A stretch of 64,000 nt of DNA from NCBI RefSeq assembly GCF_001467895.1, contig NZ_LNYO01000013.1, positions 352,686-416,685 of the forward strand, given 5' to 3'. The number at the start of each line of letters is the position of its first letter. The first letter of the stretch is position 1. Under the pieces are notes generated by a model. The model was not told the DNA's origin, searched no databases, and was given only the letters and a program-made list of their open reading frames with translations. The stretch is from Legionella nautarum. GTDB taxonomy: Bacteria > Pseudomonadota > Gammaproteobacteria > Legionellales > Legionellaceae. Below, in pieces: positions 10,258 to 18,256 of the stretch. A program made the translations under genes and the position numbers.

Positions 10258-10278
10258 TGTGTCGCAGCTGTGTCGCAG
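10258..10278 (+). repeat. Two TGTGTCGCAG repeats, candidate integrase arm sites (left)
   Basis: TGTGTCGCAG at 10258-10267 and again at 10269-10278, 29 bases inside attL. A ninth-base match, TGTGTCGCA, lies at 23834-23842, just inside the right end. The placement fits arm-type binding sites of the integrase. This is inference from position and repetition. Confidence 0.4.
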
Positions 10279-10392
10279 TTATAAAATTAAATTCCGGCCT
10301 ATTATTTATAAAAAATTAAGTGGAAGTAAAAACAAGAGTGGTCTGGTTGTGTACTAGATCAATCAGTTATTCTCAGATGTCAGGAGATTAAT

Positions 10393-10656
10393 ATGGAATT
10401 GGATAATAATAAATCACTTTTGATAACTAAATATCCAGTTCCTATGAAAAACGGCATAACAGAAGACTTATATTCTATAGTTTGGGGTGTAACTTCTAAT
10501 CCAAGCACTAAAAAATTTTGTAATGTAGAACAAAGTGTTAAATCAACTTGGCCAATGCCTCAGGAACAGAACATCACAAAAATTGATAATACTATCAAAT
10601 TTATAGAGTTTTGTTGCCAAATTATCGAAGAAAATCAATGGGATAAAAATATTTAA
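10393..10656 (+). CDS. Small hypothetical protein on the island
   Basis: 87 residues with a good ribosome binding site (CAGGAG, 7 bases before the ATG). No signal peptide, membrane segment or motif that I recognise. It has a run FIEFCCQIIEENQW near the end. It is convergent with the PIN-type nuclease gene, whose stop is 19 bases away, so the two may share a 3' end. First gene inside the island. Confidence 0.6.
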   Translation: MELDNNKSLLITKYPVPMKNGITEDLYSIVWGVTSNPSTKKFCNVEQSVKSTWPMPQEQNITKIDNTIKFIEFCCQIIEENQWDKNI

Positions 10657-10675
10657 CTTCAAGCCAATACCTATT

Positions 10676-11503
10676 TTAAAGCTCATCTTGATTTAAATCT
10701 TCACTATTAAGTAAATAACAAACCTCATCATTTAGCTCAGGGTTATAATTTGGATGTCTTGTTAACTTACTGAGAAATTCATATATATCACTATCTCCTA
10801 TTATCATATAAATCTGACTATTATTAAGATAACAATTAATAATGTTTTTTATATGTTCAAAATTAAAATTTGGATAAAATTGATTTAATTGATGGATTAA
10901 ATAGTGTGTTGTGCTGAAAGAGTCACTGGTAGCTAAAGAATCAATTAATAAACGAATATTATCAGCAACTTCTGTTTGCTCTTTCAATTCAAATTCGGGT
11001 AAATACTTTTTTAAAAAACTAGAAAGATCTTTAAAAAACTCAATTGAAGAATTTGTTTTGCTATGCCACTCATCTTTTAAAAATGGTTTTATATTGTTTG
11101 CATCTAAAAGACTTGCGAAATCTCCATCCTCTGAAATTATTACTAATTTATTATTGTCTTCTATTTTTAATAAAGACTCCCAATGAACTCTATCTCCTAA
11201 TTCATTTGGTTTTCCTGGTGGATTTTTTAGCCGCATCCTAGTTACAGATTGTTTATAAATCGCTGGTGTAAGGTCAATGGTTTTGGCATTATCAAATATG
11301 CTTTTAATTAAAATATCTGGTTTTAAATTATTAACTACAGCTTCCTTTTTGATATTATCAATGATTTCTTCACATACTATACCAAACTGTTTCGATGCTT
11401 CCTTCAGAGCTTTTAGGGATTTTGTGAATTTTTGGTGTAAATCTGAGTCATTTGAAATTAATGTAGGAAAGTTTTTTTTTAAAATCAATTTTAAAACTTT
11501 CAT
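10676..11503 (-). CDS. PIN-like nuclease (DUF4935 type), C-terminal part after a frameshift
   Basis: 275 residues in the frame that continues the PIN domain started at 11702. It contains the later acidic motifs of a PIN nuclease: GDRVHWESLL and KLVIISEDGDFASLL. The order DAN (other frame), then GDR, then ISEDGDF, is that of DUF4935-type PIN domains. A helical region of unknown role follows. The apparent ATG at 11503 lies inside the upstream reading frame and is probably not the natural start. Removing one A from the A9 run at 11472-11480 joins the two frames. PIN proteins of this type are RNases in toxin or defence settings. Confidence 0.65.
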   Translation of the reverse strand: MKVLKLILKKNFPTLISNDSDLHQKFTKSLKALKEASKQFGIVCEEIIDNIKKEAVVNNLKPDILIKSIFDNAKTIDLTPAIYKQSVTRMRLKNPPGKPNELGDRVHWESLLKIEDNNKLVIISEDGDFASLLDANNIKPFLKDEWHSKTNSSIEFFKDLSSFLKKYLPEFELKEQTEVADNIRLLIDSLATSDSFSTTHYLIHQLNQFYPNFNFEHIKNIINCYLNNSQIYMIIGDSDIYEFLSKLTRHPNYNPELNDEVCYLLNSEDLNQDEL

Positions 11504-11702
11504 TAATAGTTTGTTTGATATAGAACTCCCTGTTCCGATAAAACTCGTCTTTTAATAGAGGAGTTATTACTATTTTAAAATGTTTATCATTTAACTCATG
11601 CGCAATTTTGGAAAGTGTTTCTAAGTCAACTCCGGAATAAGAATAAAATTTTAGATAAATGTTGGCATCCATAAAAAGATAAATATTATGCTTAGTCATC
11701 AC
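11448..11702 (-). CDS. PIN-like nuclease, N-terminal part (frameshifted)
   Basis: 84 residues. The start LFMDANIYLKFY carries the first catalytic aspartate of a PIN domain, followed by FKIVITPLLKDEFYRNRE, where a glutamate is usual. The frame runs off into a short non-homologous tail (KKKLSYINFK) right at a run of nine A (coding strand, 11472-11480). The overlapping downstream frame holds the rest of the domain. Either the gene is broken, the assembly has a homopolymer error, or the run allows slippage. I treat 10676-11702 as one gene. Confidence 0.65.
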   Translation of the reverse strand: MMTKHNIYLFMDANIYLKFYSYSGVDLETLSKIAHELNDKHFKIVITPLLKDEFYRNREFYIKQTINESFKIDFKKKLSYINFK

Positions 11703-11881
11703 CGTCCTTGTAGAATAATATATACATTATAGAAGATAAAATTTAGCTTCCGATTTGTTCACATAACTATAGCAAGCCTTGATGTAGATTCATTACAGTC
11801 ATTTAAAAAATAAAATAATAATATAATCAATTTTTTGATGAAAAATGACTCATTTTACATCTTATTAAATATTTTTGGTGT

Positions 11882-12145
11882 TTAGTTGGTGTTTAACTCT
11901 ACCGAAACTCCATCTTCTGTTTCACCGCTGATTTGACCATGACCACTCCACTGTCCAGTAAACTCAACGGAGTTACCATTCTCGTCTGTAAGTTCGCCAC
12001 TTACATCTTGTTCCCCATTATTTGAGTAAATTGTCCCTTCAAGCTCGTTACCATTTTCGTCTTCACCTGTAACGTCGTAAGAGTAATCTGAAGCAAATCC
12101 TGCCAAACTAATTGTGCATAGCAATACAGCCATTATTTTTTTCAT
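11882..12145 (-). CDS. Small acidic secreted protein beside the hxs genes
   Basis: 87 residues with signal peptide (MKKIMAVLLCTISLAGFAS). The mature part is a string of three imperfect repeats, roughly TGEDENGNELEGT, SGELTDENGNSVEFTG and SGETEDGVSVELN, rich in Asp, Glu, Gly and Asn and lacking Cys. This looks like a small repeated beta structure, perhaps calcium-binding; that is a guess. AAGGG sits 9 bases before the ATG. It lies 76 bases downstream of hxsC on the same strand, so it may be part of the same transcript and could be a partner of the system. Confidence 0.65.
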   Translation of the reverse strand: MKKIMAVLLCTISLAGFASDYSYDVTGEDENGNELEGTIYSNNGEQDVSGELTDENGNSVEFTGQWSGHGQISGETEDGVSVELNTN

Positions 12146-12221
12146 TGTTAACCCTTAATTAATAATTTAAAAATTGACACACTTTGTTGTATCTTTTTTT
12201 GATTTTTAACTGTTTATTTAA

Positions 12222-13385
12222 CTATAGTAACGCTTTAATATTGTTACTATATTTAAAATGTGCTGAACTAAAAAAGCCACCACACTTATATTTAATTGAA
12301 CAACCATTACATTCAGGCATATACTCATTTTTCCAGTCAGAAATACTTTTTTTAGCAAAGCCCCAAAGTCTTTTATCTAGCAAACATAGCTGGTGATTAT
12401 AGATTGAAACATTCATACCGAATTTTTCTAAAATTTGAACTGCTTGGACAAGCTCTAATTGATAATCGATAGGATCGATCCATAGTGAATCAAGATTCGC
12501 TTTAGTAAAGCCAATCATTTCAAGCCCCATTAAAGCCACGTGATCTACGAATAGCAAGTTACGTGTAATAAACTCAGCTAGCTGTGGTAAGCGTTGATAA
12601 GTTTGTTTATGTAGGACAACTCGAATTTCAACTTTCTGATTAACTGATTTTAAATTAATTATGCCTTTTAGTGTCTCATTGTAGGCATTATTCGCTTGTA
12701 CAACATAGTCATGAATACTCGGTACATCTGAATAAAGTGGAATGCCAAACATTAAGTCAGGATGAGCTATTTCAGCAATACTTTTTACTAACTGTGTATC
12801 TATGAAGTTTCTACCGTTCGTTAAAACATGGATTGCGGTGCTTGGTAGGTAATTTTTAAATCGTTTAAACATAGTTACAAGATCGTTACCTAATAATGTA
12901 GGCTCACCACCGGTAATGCCTATTTCAGTTGCGGATGGGCTTATTAGTGGGATCATAGATAGGATTTCATTCACCAAATATCTATCGTTGATATTTCTTG
13001 GAGGCTGTGAACACATTAAGCAAAAATTATTACAATTTTCAGTAACCAAAATTGAATTAAATGGAGTGTTTTTTCTGAAAACGACCTTGATAGAATTTTT
13101 TTCTGGATTAATAACAACAATGTCATCTGCTTCAAGATAGTTAAAATCTTGGGGTATGGAAAAGATATTATCTAATTGATTGTCTAAGTTACTGATATGT
13201 TCATTATCAAAAATAAGATAAGCTTTAAAACCTGTTGGTAGATTCGCTAAGTTAGTTTTATTGACGAATACCAAATTAGCTCGAAGCGCATTTGGTATAG
13301 AATGGTTATCTGTGATTTTCGCAACAAGACGCTCGGTGATATTCATTTTCGATAATGATTTCATTCGAGAGTATAGTTTTAACAT
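12222..13385 (-). CDS. hxsC: His-Xaa-Ser system radical SAM maturase HxsC
   Basis: 387 residues. Radical SAM enzyme: the CX3CX2C cluster motif is in VTENCNNFCLMCSQPPR (near residue 121-128), followed by the GITGGEPTLLG glycine-rich SAM site. The C-terminal MPECNGCSIKYKCGGFF provides cysteines for auxiliary binding. It pairs with the second radical SAM gene upstream. In His-Xaa-Ser systems HxsB and HxsC are thought to modify the HxsA repeat peptide. It starts 3 bases after the hxsB stop, so it is in the same operon. The identification rests on gene order and partner genes as well as motifs. Confidence 0.88.
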   Translation of the reverse strand: MLKLYSRMKSLSKMNITERLVAKITDNHSIPNALRANLVFVNKTNLANLPTGFKAYLIFDNEHISNLDNQLDNIFSIPQDFNYLEADDIVVINPEKNSIKVVFRKNTPFNSILVTENCNNFCLMCSQPPRNINDRYLVNEILSMIPLISPSATEIGITGGEPTLLGNDLVTMFKRFKNYLPSTAIHVLTNGRNFIDTQLVKSIAEIAHPDLMFGIPLYSDVPSIHDYVVQANNAYNETLKGIINLKSVNQKVEIRVVLHKQTYQRLPQLAEFITRNLLFVDHVALMGLEMIGFTKANLDSLWIDPIDYQLELVQAVQILEKFGMNVSIYNHQLCLLDKRLWGFAKKSISDWKNEYMPECNGCSIKYKCGGFFSSAHFKYSNNIKALL

Positions 13386-13388
13386 ATT

Positions 13389-14858
13389 TTAACCTCTCAC
13401 CCAGCTCAATAAAACATTGCGTGTATCTTTATCATCCATCAGTCGTATCAAGTGCTTAAAAATCTCCATGTTCTTATAACAAAATACACTTTTAGGCTTG
13501 TTGCCAACCATATCGCCTTGGGTTGCATGATGAAAGACCGGATCACTTCCACAATAGGGTTGAAAGGCACACTCAGAGCAACCAGGCACACTTTCTGACA
13601 TGGTTTGCTCGAGAATATCTAGTAACTTATCTGAACCAATAATTGCTTCATAAGAATCATGATGCAAATTACCCAGTTTAAAAGTTTCATCTTTCATCTC
13701 AGCTAACATTCGAGCTTCGTCAGAAGCATAAACATTACCATCGTAGTTGAAAACAATTGCACTCAATCCAATACCTGCTGGTGATTGGAGATCCACATAT
13801 CCTGGTTCAGAGGGAGTGAACATTTTGGTTAAAATAATCGAAGCGTATTGCTCGGCAAAATAATGTCCATTTTTGTTAATTTCAATGATGTAATCGAGTC
13901 CATCAAAGTAAAACTTGAGCCACTCTTGAGTATCGTATTTTTTGTAATTTTTTGTTTTAATTGCAAACCCATAAGGACTTAGTGGCCTTAAAAAAATTGA
14001 ATTAAATCCATGTTTAATATATTCATCGATAATTTCAGTTCCTCTGGTGAGGCTTGATTTAGTTGTTGTCATTAAGGCAGAAACATTCTGATGACCTAAA
14101 ACTTCTCTGCTCTTATTTATTCCCTGTATGGTTATCTGGTGACTATTTTTACCAGGTCTAGGGCGATTCTTATTATGTAGATCCTCTGGGCCATCGAGAG
14201 AAGTAGAAATTAGGATATGGTGACTGTTACAAAAGTTTAAAATCTCATCATTTATAAAAACAAGATTGGTTGCAATCACAAATTGGATGTCACGATTTTC
14301 AGTTAGATTTCTTTCTTCAACAGTCAAAACAATGTATTTGATTAAATCAAAATTAAGTAGGGATTCTCCACCTTGAAATTCAAACTTTAAGCTACGAGAA
14401 GGACTTTTAAAAGCAAATGCTATTCCTTTATCTGCTGTTTCAGTGGTCATGTCGTAACGTGAGTTATCGACTATTTGGCGTGATACTTGGCAATATGGGC
14501 AAGAATGGTCACAACGTAAACTAACAACAAATATGTGTAAACTAGTAAACTCAGACAGATTGTTTTTTTTAGTGCGGTATTTTAATGCAAGTAAAGGAAT
14601 AGCCACGTCTGAATTATGATCGTAGATAAAATGTTTTGTAATCAGATTATTATAAGTTTCAGAGCCCGCTAAAAGTTGTTTAGTTATTAAATGATTTAAT
14701 TCTATTTTGGTTAGAACAACGTACTCGCCAGCTAGATTAGTCACTACATATCTGTTGGAATCAAGAGATGTAAAATTAAAGGGTAATAGGTTATAAGGAA
14801 CGTCTTTTTTAGTATCATAGTAAGACAATGGTTTAAATTTAAGTCGCTCATCAGTCAT
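13389..14858 (-). CDS. hxsB: His-Xaa-Ser system radical SAM/SPASM maturase HxsB
   Basis: 489 residues. The radical SAM motif is VVSLRCDHSCPYCQVSRQ (CX3CX2C), then FEFQGGESLLNFD. The C-terminal SPASM-type region has CSECAFQPYCGSDPVFH and a later Cys, expected to hold extra iron-sulfur clusters. The first 100 residues resemble a substrate-recognition region. Size and architecture match peptide maturases that install carbon-based crosslinks in RiPP precursors. It lies 5 bases after the hxsD stop and just before hxsC, in one tight operon. Confidence 0.9.
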   Translation of the reverse strand: MTDERLKFKPLSYYDTKKDVPYNLLPFNFTSLDSNRYVVTNLAGEYVVLTKIELNHLITKQLLAGSETYNNLITKHFIYDHNSDVAIPLLALKYRTKKNNLSEFTSLHIFVVSLRCDHSCPYCQVSRQIVDNSRYDMTTETADKGIAFAFKSPSRSLKFEFQGGESLLNFDLIKYIVLTVEERNLTENRDIQFVIATNLVFINDEILNFCNSHHILISTSLDGPEDLHNKNRPRPGKNSHQITIQGINKSREVLGHQNVSALMTTTKSSLTRGTEIIDEYIKHGFNSIFLRPLSPYGFAIKTKNYKKYDTQEWLKFYFDGLDYIIEINKNGHYFAEQYASIILTKMFTPSEPGYVDLQSPAGIGLSAIVFNYDGNVYASDEARMLAEMKDETFKLGNLHHDSYEAIIGSDKLLDILEQTMSESVPGCSECAFQPYCGSDPVFHHATQGDMVGNKPKSVFCYKNMEIFKHLIRLMDDKDTRNVLLSWVRG

Positions 14859-14863
14859 GGTAA

Positions 14864-15199
14864 CTATGACTCAATTAATGTGGTTTTTGAAAAAGCATGA
14901 GCTAAAATCAAGTTTCTAACATTTTCCGTTTCTTTAAAGACGATTTCTCTCAGATCCTGATCTAAAAGTTCATTTTGAAATTGACGAATTATCTCTGATT
15001 TATTTTCAGGATTAATTGTTGGGTTAAAATCAAAGCAAACTTTAATTTGTTCATCATCAATTTTTTCAAAATTAATTGAAAATTCAGAAGAAAATTTATA
15101 GGCAGCCTTCTTGATGACGTTCAAACAATATACCGATAAATTGAGAACTATGTTGTCATTATTCGATTGTTTATTAATTTCTTCTGTATTCATTTTCAA
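14864..15199 (-). CDS. hxsD: His-Xaa-Ser system protein HxsD
   Basis: 111 residues, no motif of catalysis. The sequence pattern (NIVLNLSVYCLNVIKKAAYKF, then IVFKETENVRNLILAHAF) and the position between the repeat peptide gene and the two radical SAM genes fit HxsD, a small protein always found with HxsB and HxsC. It probably presents the precursor to the enzymes, a common job for small RiPP partner proteins; this is inference. It starts 5 bases after the hxsA stop. Confidence 0.85.
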   Translation of the reverse strand: MKMNTEEINKQSNNDNIVLNLSVYCLNVIKKAAYKFSSEFSINFEKIDDEQIKVCFDFNPTINPENKSEIIRQFQNELLDQDLREIVFKETENVRNLILAHAFSKTTLIES

Positions 15200-15204
15200 T
15201 ACTC

Positions 15205-15492
15205 TTAGTAACTACTAGAGTAGTGAGATGAATGGGATGAGTGTGATGAGTGAGACGAATGCGAGCTATGTGAATAGTGTCCTATTTTTGAAAATTTGGC
15301 ATCAGCGCGTTGTATTAAAAGTGGATTATCAATCACTGAAGATACATTAGATTGTGCTTCTGTGGTTTGGATTGTAGGAGTGCTCATAGCATTAGGCATA
15401 GCACTAGCAACTAAGGGACTAGTTGTGGCTATTAAAGTCAATACAGCTGTCATTGGCTTAAGAAAGCTTCTTTTTTCTTTAGAATCTGACAT
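15205..15492 (-). CDS. hxsA: His-Xaa-Ser repeat peptide HxsA (RiPP precursor)
   Basis: 95 residues from the ATG at 15492, which has AGAGGA 4 bases upstream (an in-frame ATG at 15504 has none). A hydrophobic segment (MTAVLTLIATTSPLVASAM) looks like a signal peptide, so the product is likely exported. A linker leads to the C-terminal core KIGHYSHSSHSSHSS..., with five HSS units followed by HYSSSY. The DNA shows the same 9-base periodicity (15205-15270). The His and Ser side chains are the presumed targets of HxsB and HxsC. First gene of the hxsA-D-B-C operon. Confidence 0.9.
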   Translation of the reverse strand: MSDSKEKRSFLKPMTAVLTLIATTSPLVASAMPNAMSTPTIQTTEAQSNVSSVIDNPLLIQRADAKFSKIGHYSHSSHSSHSSHSSHSSHYSSSY

Positions 15493-15578
15493 AAATCCTC
15501 TCATTCAACATGAATTATATAAAGATAGACCGTTTAGTGACGCCTTTCAAATGATCGATAATTGCTCAAAAGAACGCG

Positions 15579-15607
15579 ATGGTAGGATATGATTAAAATA
15601 TTGTCAA
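15579..15607 (-). promoter_or_regulatory. Promoter of the hxs operon
   Basis: On the minus strand: TTGACA (15607-15602), 17-base spacer, TACCAT (15584-15579). The perfect -35 and correct spacing outweigh the 4-of-6 -10. It implies a leader of about 80 bases before hxsA. Confidence 0.6.
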
Positions 15608-15684
15608 GCAAAAAAAGGTCATGAAGGTTGAATTTAGAGCATGTTGTCTTTAGAAATTTAAATGTAAACAATTACCTAAAAAAT

Positions 15685-15771
15685 GGGGCAATCGGGACAG
15701 CGGGGACAACCTTATAAACATTAGATTTTATGTGTCCCAATGTGAAAAGTTCACTTGGGACAAATGGGACA
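15685..15771. repeat. Iteron cluster 1 (GGGACA / TGTCCC), left of the primase module
   Basis: GGGACA at 15694, 15703, 15757 and 15766 (two pairs, each spaced 9 bases) and the inverted TGTCCC at 15733, plus a degenerate GGGGCA at 15685. The part 15733-15762 is also a hairpin: TGTCCCAA pairs with TTGGGACA and, inside it, GTGAA with TTCAC around a 3-base loop. A matching cluster lies at 18162-18246 on the other side of the regulator-primase pair. Such paired iteron groups are typical of a replication origin bound by the element's own primase/helicase, as in P4-like satellites. Confidence 0.7.
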
Positions 15772-15836
15772 AATTCCGTAAGCAAAATTTTTTTAATAAC
15801 AAACAATATCATTTAATAACAATCAGATCACCAGGC

Positions 15837-15862
15837 TTTAAAAGGCTTGACGGCCTTTTAAA
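15837..15862. other. Perfect hairpin in the gene-free stretch 15608-16037
   Basis: TTTAAAAGGC / GCCTTTTAAA with a 6-base loop, followed further right by the 10-base palindrome TCCGGCCGGA (15950-15959). The whole stretch 15608-16037 otherwise holds only iteron cluster 1 and no convincing gene. It is probably origin or regulatory DNA for the AlpA-like gene that follows. Confidence 0.5.
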
Positions 15863-16037
15863 TTCCAAGCAATACTTATCGCGAGCAGTAAACTTTTGCA
15901 GATCCACGGTTCTGTAAAAGTAACGGAAAATGAAATATCACGACTATTATCCGGCCGGACAGTCAACTGATATTCATCTAGCAGGATGCATACCGTCGGC
16001 ATTAAGCTGAATGAATAATCATTTGATGAGGTTCCAT

Positions 16038-16310
16038 ATGAATAAAAAACCATCTCGTTTACAACTGTTAAACGAATTTGAATCCGCACCAACTTCTGCG
16101 TTGTTTAATCAACACACTTTGGCCGCTGTTTTAGATTGTTCCACCCAACTATTGGAACGCAATCGTTGGGAAGGAAAGGGCGTTCCCTACCTTAAAATAG
16201 GTCGTAAGGTTTTGTATCGAAAAAGTGACGTATTGTCTTTTCTCCAACAACAGAAAATCTATCGCTCTACTGGTGACGTAGGTGAATTTCTTTCAATGGT
16301 CAACGAATAA
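16038..16310 (+). CDS. AlpA-like helix-turn-helix regulator / excisionase
   Basis: 90 residues from the ATG at 16038, chosen because GAGG lies 7 bases upstream; in-frame ATGs at 16011 and 16026 lack a site. The winged-helix signature of the excisionase/AlpA group is clear: TLAAVLDCSTQLLERNRWEGKGVPYLKIGRKVLYRKSDVLSFLQQ. In phage satellites and islands such proteins switch excision or replication genes on. It sits between iteron cluster 1 and the DUF927 gene, 70 bases ahead of it, probably in one transcript. Confidence 0.85.
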   Translation: MNKKPSRLQLLNEFESAPTSALFNQHTLAAVLDCSTQLLERNRWEGKGVPYLKIGRKVLYRKSDVLSFLQQQKIYRSTGDVGEFLSMVNE

Positions 16311-16383
16311 ATTCCATAGAAATAGATTGTTCAAGGATCGATAAGGTTTCTATCTTCTATGAACACTGCGGGGGAAAACAGTG

Positions 16384-18135
16384 ATGTTGCAAAATCAAAT
16401 TATTACCTTAAAGAACAAAAACGGTCATAGTCCTATAACTTGCGAATACGCAGGAGGCTTTTTTAAATTAAATGAGCAGGGTGTGTCTTTCCTTGGAAAG
16501 GATAAAGACGGTAATCCAATGCCGCCAAAGTGGATTTGTTCTCCGTTGTATGTGGTGGCGAAAACGCGTGATGCTAAAAGCGGTGAGTGGGGTCGATTAC
16601 TCGAATGGCAGGATGATGATGGAGTCATTCATCAATGGGCAATGCCATTAGCCTTGTTACAAGGAGATGCATCCGAAGTTAGACGGGAATTGGCTAGTCT
16701 TGGTTTAACCATTTCACCTCATAGAGTTTCTCGGGATTTACTGGCTACCTATTTGCAGGTGTTCCCTGTTGAAGATCGGGCACGTTGTGTCGAGAAATTG
16801 GGGTGGCATGAAAACCTTTTTATCACTCCTTCGCAAATCTTCGGACACTCCTCTGAAAAAATTGTTTTTCAAAATAGCCATGCGATTGAATCTGCTATGT
16901 CTGTTTCCGGTACTGTAGATGATTGGCGAGAATCAATAGGCCGTCTTGCCTCTGGCAATTCTCGGTTAGTTTTCGCCATATCCGCTGCTTTTGCTCCTGC
17001 TTTAGCAAAGATTGCTGGTGAAGATTCAGGTGGATTTCATTTCAGGGGTGCTTCTTCTAGTGGTAAAAGCACCGCTTTAAAAGTAGCTGCTTCGGTTTGG
17101 GGTAATCCACAGGCTTATTGTCGATTATGGCGCAGTACCACTAATGGGCTTGAAGGACTGGCTGCTTTGCATAACGATGGCTTATTAATTCTGGATGAAT
17201 TAAGTCAGATGGATCCCAAAGAAGCAGGGGAGGCGGCTTACTTGCTAGCCAATGGTCAAGGTAAAACACGAGCCTCACGTCATGGAACAGTCAAACCATC
17301 GTCTCGATGGTCATTGTTCTTTCTCTCTGCTGGAGAAGAATCCTTGATGTCTTTGATGGCCAGAGTAGGGCAGAAAACCAATGCTGGTCAAGAAATACGG
17401 TTAGCAGATATTGAAGCTGATGCTGGTTTGAATAAGGGGATTTTTGAAAAAATCCATAATCAACTCAGTCCAGCTACAATGTCCTTATCCTTAAAGGAAT
17501 ATTCCAGTAAGTATTATGGTGCAGTTGGTATGGCATGGCTGCAAAAGGTGGTGGCAAATCAACCAAGTATTGCAACTAACATTGCTGATGCGATGCAAGA
17601 GTTTGTGAATAGTACTGTCTTACCGGATTCAACAGGACAAATTATTCGCGTAGCCCGGCGGTTTGCCTTGGTTGCTGTAGCTGGCGAATTGGCTAGCCAA
17701 TATGGATTGACCGGATGGCAAGAAGGCGAGGCTACCTATGCAGCTTACAAATGTTATAGAGCATGGCTGGATCATTTTGGAATAGAGGGTAACAAGGAGG
17801 ACAGAGCGATATTAGCTCAAGTCAGAGCATTTTTTGAATCTCATGGTGCCAGTCGGTTTGATAATATCAGAACGCCAAACAATGAGAGGATTCAAAATCG
17901 TGCTGGATTTTACCTTACCGATGATGCAGGTTTTCGCGTGTATATGGTATTAACGGAAGTCTTTAAAAAAGAGCTATGCATGGGGTTTGAGCCTAGAATG
18001 GTAGTCCGTATATTAATGAATGAAGGTTGGCTAAAGCCAGCAGCAGATGGATCGCCCTCTCATAAACCAAGAATTAAGGGAGTTGGAACACCCAGACTAT
18101 ACATGTTTACAGATAAAATCTGGGGCGGAGAGTAA
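16384..18135 (+). CDS. DUF927 domain protein, primase/helicase-type ATPase
   Basis: About 583 residues (ATG at 16384; a GTG directly before it is possible). Walker A is FRGASSSGKSTALK and Walker B is GLLILDELSQMD, in a DUF927 setting (WICSPLYVVAKTRDAKSGEWGRLLEWQD at the N-terminus, CRLWRSTTNGLEGLAALHNDG in the middle). The C-terminal part has a winged-helix-like region (GFYLTDDAGFRVYMVLTEVFKKELC). Such proteins are replication ATPases of plasmids, prophages and islands. It is flanked on both sides by GGGACA/TGTCCC clusters, which suggests it initiates replication there. Confidence 0.88.
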   Translation: MLQNQIITLKNKNGHSPITCEYAGGFFKLNEQGVSFLGKDKDGNPMPPKWICSPLYVVAKTRDAKSGEWGRLLEWQDDDGVIHQWAMPLALLQGDASEVRRELASLGLTISPHRVSRDLLATYLQVFPVEDRARCVEKLGWHENLFITPSQIFGHSSEKIVFQNSHAIESAMSVSGTVDDWRESIGRLASGNSRLVFAISAAFAPALAKIAGEDSGGFHFRGASSSGKSTALKVAASVWGNPQAYCRLWRSTTNGLEGLAALHNDGLLILDELSQMDPKEAGEAAYLLANGQGKTRASRHGTVKPSSRWSLFFLSAGEESLMSLMARVGQKTNAGQEIRLADIEADAGLNKGIFEKIHNQLSPATMSLSLKEYSSKYYGAVGMAWLQKVVANQPSIATNIADAMQEFVNSTVLPDSTGQIIRVARRFALVAVAGELASQYGLTGWQEGEATYAAYKCYRAWLDHFGIEGNKEDRAILAQVRAFFESHGASRFDNIRTPNNERIQNRAGFYLTDDAGFRVYMVLTEVFKKELCMGFEPRMVVRILMNEGWLKPAADGSPSHKPRIKGVGTPRLYMFTDKIWGGE

Positions 18136-18161
18136 CCTTATTTCGATAAATCAGAACTATT

Positions 18162-18246
18162 TGTCCCATTATTTTGTAATCTTGGGACATCTTGGGACGG
18201 CTACAAGCCAGTATTTACGGGTTGTCCCTCATGTCCCAATTGTCCC
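18162..18246. repeat. Iteron cluster 2 (TGTCCC), right of the primase gene
   Basis: TGTCCC at 18162, 18223, 18232 and 18241 (the last three spaced exactly 9 bases) and GGGACA at 18184 with GGGACG at 18194. Six hexamers in 85 bases, starting 27 bases after the primase-type gene and ending just before the convergent recombinase-like gene. Same motif and same 9-base step as cluster 1 at 15685-15771. Confidence 0.7.
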
Positions 18247-18256
18247 AGATAAATTT

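Noticed and set aside
15296-15592. 98-residue plus-strand frame opposite hxsA
   Set aside because: hxsA on the minus strand has a promoter, ribosome site, signal peptide and partner genes; the plus frame is a shadow.
15732-15917. 61-residue plus-strand frame within iteron cluster 1
   Set aside because: No ribosome site or motif; the sequence is explained by iterons and a hairpin.
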